Under the pieces are notes generated by a model, which made no database searches, was not told the DNA's origin, and saw only the letters and a program-made list of their open reading frames with translations. Positions 61,059 through 64,000 of a stretch of DNA of 64,000 nt are shown here, one piece after another. Source of the DNA: Acidobacteriota bacterium (GTDB lineage: Bacteria > Acidobacteriota > Terriglobia > Versatilivoradales > Versatilivoraceae); assembly GCA_022826755.1 (NCBI GenBank), contig JAJDUG010000019.1, forward strand, positions 1 through 64,000, given 5' to 3'. Positions within the stretch are counted from its first letter, which is position 1. Each line of letters begins with the position of its first letter. A program made the translations under genes and the position numbers.

Positions 61059-62081
61059 ATGATCACCCTCAAGAACGACAGCCTGGAATTCCGCTTCCCC
61101 GAAGTGCACCGCAACGCCCGGTGCACCATCGAGTTTCAGCGCACCCTGCGCATCCCCGACGACGACAGGGACTATCCCCTGCCACCGGGCCTGGGCCGCT
61201 TCCCCTTGCGGCATATCGACGACTTCGCGCGGCGCTTGCCCGAGCAGTGGCGCCGCAGGGGCGGCGTGATCATGCCCATGCACCAGGCCGAAGCCATGTG
61301 GATCTCGTTCGGGGACTATTCCGATTACCCCTTCGCGGTGAAGATCGCGACCGGCAAGATCTGTGCGGTTACCGGCAACCCCTGGGTCAACCGCCTGAAC
61401 GAGGATCCCCAGGACTACGTGGTGCTGCCCGAGCAGCCTTGGCTGGACGGCTATTGCGTGGAAAAGGGAGTCATCCGCCAGTTCGTGGCCATGCCCCTGG
61501 GCAAAGGCTACACGGTCGAGGAACAGTTGACTGGAGCGGCGCAGCACGGCGGCCTTCAGATTGTGGTCTATCCGATGAAGCGCAAGCGTTACAAGCAGTT
61601 GATGGCTCGGGCCGCCGTCGGGATGGACATCTCCCCCGAGGTGACAAACGTTGTCTATTGCGCGGCTCCGGAGGCCATGGGCCTGGCCCCCGGCGGGAGG
61701 ATGAGACAGGAAATCCATGACGACCCCTACGGTCCGGACGCCTGGGACCGGAAGCACTCCAGGCGCTGTTTCGTCACCATCTCCAATTCCACCCAATGGA
61801 TGGCCATCACCGGTGAGCGGCCGCCGACTCTCCCACCTTCGGCCAGGCACTACACCGAGGCTGGACTTCCCTGGTTCGAATGGTATGGGGAAGACGTTGC
61901 CGCCGTCGATGGCGCCAGGAAGCTCAAGAAGCTGGCAAGCGTGGCCCAACTGGGCAAGAAAAAGGGCGAGCGACCGTTGCCGGAAAACGAACCGGTCGAT
62001 GTAACCCGGGTCGTGGAGCTATCGGCCGGAGGCGCCACCCTTGACCGGGAGTTTACTTCCGACGAGATCCTGCGTTCATGA
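61059..62081 (+). CDS. Conserved protein of unknown function, regulator-linked
   Basis: Protein of 340 aa, soluble, without signal peptide. ATG 61059 is chosen, with AAGGAG 9 nt upstream. Characteristic segments: FPLRHIDDFARRLPEQWRRR, GGVIMPMHQAEAMWISF, YPFAVKIATGKICAVTG, and further VEEQLTGAAQHGGLQIVVY. The C-terminal ~60 aa (after WFEWYGED) look disordered, with basic repeats. I do not recognise the family. Tight linkage with the XRE regulator, which has its own strong promoter, suggests a regulated stress or defence-like unit. Composition is similar to neighbours, so no clear sign of recent transfer. Confidence 0.7.
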   Translation: MITLKNDSLEFRFPEVHRNARCTIEFQRTLRIPDDDRDYPLPPGLGRFPLRHIDDFARRLPEQWRRRGGVIMPMHQAEAMWISFGDYSDYPFAVKIATGKICAVTGNPWVNRLNEDPQDYVVLPEQPWLDGYCVEKGVIRQFVAMPLGKGYTVEEQLTGAAQHGGLQIVVYPMKRKRYKQLMARAAVGMDISPEVTNVVYCAAPEAMGLAPGGRMRQEIHDDPYGPDAWDRKHSRRCFVTISNSTQWMAITGERPPTLPPSARHYTEAGLPWFEWYGEDVAAVDGARKLKKLASVAQLGKKKGERPLPENEPVDVTRVVELSAGGATLDREFTSDEILRS

Positions 62082-62255
62082 GGGGACCCCGACGTCCCGG
62101 TTATGGACGGAGGGCTGCAACTGCCGCAGGAGCGCCGACGAAGGATGATTCGAATTCGTTCCGGGGAGAGTGGGAAGGAGGAGGCGCCGCACCCCGGCCG
62201 GTCCGCCACCCGGAGCACCTCCGTTTCGCGGACCCGCCCGGCTGCGGCGTGCGAT

Positions 62256-63254
62256 TCAGTTCCCCGATTGCGCCCCGTTCATGCTCGGCGCGGGAGACTC
62301 CAGGTAATAGCCGGCACCGATCAGCACCGGGACCCCGAAGGAGGTTACCCTCTTGACGAAGGTCACCTTGCGCTGCCACTGGTTGGTGCCCGGATTCCGG
62401 TTCCAGTAGTAGAGGAAGCTCTCCCCGAAGGCATCGGCAACCCCCAGGATATTGCGGCCGGCGAAATTGTCGATGTAGTCGGAGGACAACTCGGAGCCGA
62501 TCAAGGGGTTCGCGGGCGAGCCCGTAAACAGGGTATAGCCGTAGGTGTCCAGGCCGAACAGGTAGATGGAGCCGCGCTTCCAGCGGGGATCGTTGGCCAG
62601 GCTGACCGTGGCGAAATACCCCATGGAATCCAGCTCCATGGCGGCGCAGCGGACCAACTCCTGCAGCCGCGCCTCGGAGGGATGGGACTCGAGCATGGCG
62701 GCATTGACCTCGTCGCTCCGGCAACTGCCGGGCAGGTCACGCCGATAGATACCCGCCCCAATGGCAGCGGACACCCCGTTCCAGTCGATGGCCTTGAAGT
62801 AGGAGGCCTTGGGCTCGGCTCTGCCGGTGGCGGGATTGGTGAAGGAATAGTAGACCCAGCCCTCGCCGAAGTTGTTGGCCACGCGAACAAACTCCAGGAT
62901 CAGGTCGGAGCCGAAGTCGTCCACCAGGGGTCCCCAGGGGACCCCCTCCAGCGAGGGATCAGGCGGGAAGACGATGGCACGGGAGGCCCCGGGCACGTCC
63001 GTCATCTCGTCGACGAAAACATAGGTGGGGCCGCTTTTCCAGCGCTCGTCCTCGTTGAAGGCCCTGCGGGCCTCCTCGAAACCCACTTCCTCGACGAACT
63101 CGTAGGCGCACTGCACAAAGGCCGGGACGTCCTCGGTGGTTCGCACGGCGCCGGCCACGATGGTGCGGTCCTCGCACGAATCGCGGGAGGCCAAAGCCGG
63201 TGAAACGAGGATGGCCCCCAGACAAATCAGGATGGAAAGGATCTTTATTTTCAT
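62256..63254 (-). CDS. Secreted tandem cache-domain protein
   Basis: Protein of 332 aa with a signal peptide (ILSILICLGAILVSPALA). Two cache-like sensor units: the first around SGPTYVFVDEMTDVPG with FGEGWVYYSFTNPATG (about 72-135), the second around RGSIYLFGLDTYGYTLFTG with FGESFLYYWNRNPGTN (about 225-295). The pattern of GxxYLFxxD...GEGWxxYxW repeats is typical of single-cache proteins that bind small ligands such as amines or carboxylates. It has no membrane anchor or signalling domain, so it may act as a soluble binding protein. The upstream gap contains the leader; no Shine-Dalgarno was decisive. Confidence 0.85.
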   Translation of the reverse strand: MKIKILSILICLGAILVSPALASRDSCEDRTIVAGAVRTTEDVPAFVQCAYEFVEEVGFEEARRAFNEDERWKSGPTYVFVDEMTDVPGASRAIVFPPDPSLEGVPWGPLVDDFGSDLILEFVRVANNFGEGWVYYSFTNPATGRAEPKASYFKAIDWNGVSAAIGAGIYRRDLPGSCRSDEVNAAMLESHPSEARLQELVRCAAMELDSMGYFATVSLANDPRWKRGSIYLFGLDTYGYTLFTGSPANPLIGSELSSDYIDNFAGRNILGVADAFGESFLYYWNRNPGTNQWQRKVTFVKRVTSFGVPVLIGAGYYLESPAPSMNGAQSGN

Positions 63255-63584
63255 GGTGCGGTTAGTCTACCGGGACAAAGGAGCCCCCGCAACTGTAATT
63301 TCACTGATTGTTCACTAATTTTCGCGGGTTGGGCAAGGGCGCCAGGTGGCGCTGTTCGCTTGGCACTCTCCTGTTTCGAGATGGTATCCACTACCTTGTC
63401 ATTCTCGTAGGTCCTGAAACGGATTGGTCCGTCGGGAATCACCCTTGTCCGGTGGCCGGATAGTCCCTTCCCGCGCTCTTGGTTCATTGCCGGGCGTGTG
63501 AGAGAATGGATCCGAAGTTGGCGGAGGATGCCAAGCACATACAGTCGCATGTCCGGATCCGATAGGAGAATCAGAGAGGAAATC
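63255..63584. other. Divergent intergenic region
   Basis: About 330 bases between the cache protein and the truncated gene at the window end. I see no gene on either strand; two promoters are expected. In-frame ATGs at 63528 and 63549 could extend the next gene upstream. Confidence 0.5.
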
Positions 63585-64000
63585 GTGTCGCCAGTGGTCC
63601 TCAAGCGGTGGGGAGCGATTACAGTCCTGCTGCTGATGAACTCAGGGATCGATGCACAAGCTCAGTCGGAGGATCAGCCGGAAGCTCGGTCGGCAAAGCA
63701 GACCCCAGTGCAGTCCCAGAAGCAGTCGCCGGCCTCGCCGGAAGAGGAGTCGGCAACTCGGACCCGGGAAGCGTCCTCAGAGCAGTCCTCAGCCCAGTCG
63801 ACAACCGAGGCGGAGGAACAGCCGCCTGGGCCTTCGACAGATCAGTCCGGAGCCGAGCCGAAGAAGCAGCCGACCGTTCAGTCCCAGGAGCAGCCGCAGG
63901 ACCGATCCCCAGACGATTCGGGAGAGCAATCGCCACCTCGGCCCGAAGAGCGGACCGCAGCCCAATCGAAACCCCCGCCTGCAAAGCTGCCGCGGGCCGA
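63585..64000 (+). CDS. Secreted low-complexity protein, truncated by window end
   Basis: Open frame from GTG 63585 to the window end, at least 138 codons, with AGAGAGGAAATC immediately upstream. It starts with a signal-type leader (LKRWGAITVLLLMNSGIDAQ) and continues as a Gln, Ser, Pro, Glu-rich stretch with irregular spacing of Gln-Ser dipeptides (VQSQKQSPASPEEES), free of clear secondary structure. The reading is supported by a stop-free frame and the leader, not by any family. The upstream ATGs at 63549 and 63528 are alternatives. The domain behind this linker lies outside the window. Confidence 0.6.
   Translation, partial: MSPVVLKRWGAITVLLLMNSGIDAQAQSEDQPEARSAKQTPVQSQKQSPASPEEESATRTREASSEQSSAQSTTEAEEQPPGPSTDQSGAEPKKQPTVQSQEQPQDRSPDDSGEQSPPRPEERTAAQSKPPPAKLPRA

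Overview
The window is a GC-rich bacterial chromosome segment with no tRNA, rRNA or CRISPR array that I could find. Lineage cannot be fixed from sequence alone. The many Tat- or Sec-exported enzymes with 'RRxFL'-type leaders, the two exo-sialidases, a Gfo/Idh/MocA oxidoreductase, exported TldD/TldE-like proteins and dispersed palindromic repeats resemble genomes of uncultured Acidobacteriota, Planctomycetota or similar, often host- or sponge-associated. That assignment is inference.

Layout. (1) 558-13431: catabolic and housekeeping genes: Gfo/Idh/MocA oxidoreductase, YbjQ-like protein, a very large CPBP-family membrane protease homologue with an internal duplication, a GCS2-CBS fusion, a lipoprotein, a sialidase, a small coiled-coil ORF set inside a nest of short repeats, and a large beta-propeller-like hydrolase homologue. 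(2) 13445-28298: a RiPP (ribosomally made, post-translationally modified peptide) locus of the nitrile-hydratase-leader (NHLP) type. A divergent flavin halogenase-like gene faces a tightly packed operon: membrane fusion protein, C39-peptidase ABC exporter, second NHLM-type ABC exporter, an NHLP leader fused to a class II terpene-cyclase-like domain, an AlkB-type diiron monooxygenase fused to a GlnE-like domain, an E1-like/YcaO cyclodehydratase fusion, and an uncharacterised protein. A convergent 83-aa precursor peptide ends in the minimal core Leu-Cys-Cys-Cys-Trp. This is the most unusual part of the window. (3) 28924-42375: a lower-GC defence island: a complete type II CBASS operon (CapV patatin, CD-NTase, Cap2 E1/E2, Cap3 JAMM), a divergent AAA+ ATPase/subtilase pair, two membrane proteins (one with pentapeptide repeats), a dead IS4-family element with perfect ends and target duplication, the stub of an EcoRI-type DNA methylase, and a HigBA-like toxin-antitoxin pair. 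(4) 43181-64000: exported glycan-active and peptidase-like proteins (two related Tat-exported hydrolase-like proteins, a TldD/TldE-like pair, a double alpha/beta hydrolase, a second sialidase), small-molecule enzymes (FAH family, SDR, cupin, methyltransferase), an Nramp homologue lacking the usual metal-site motifs, an XRE regulator with an unknown partner, a tandem cache-domain protein and the start of a low-complexity secreted protein cut by the window edge.

How it may work together. In the RiPP locus the YcaO fusion would cyclise the three core cysteines to thiazolines, the halogenase homologue could act on the terminal tryptophan, and the C39 transporter would remove the leader after the Ala-Gly motif and export the product. 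The two fusion enzymes suggest a lipid or terpenoid branch: a leader-like domain may tether a terpene-cyclase-fold protein to the same maturase or exporter, and the AlkB-like oxygenase may oxidise a lipidic substrate. All of this is inference from domain content. In the defence island, the CBASS operon has canonical content and order and should signal through a cyclic nucleotide to a phospholipase effector.
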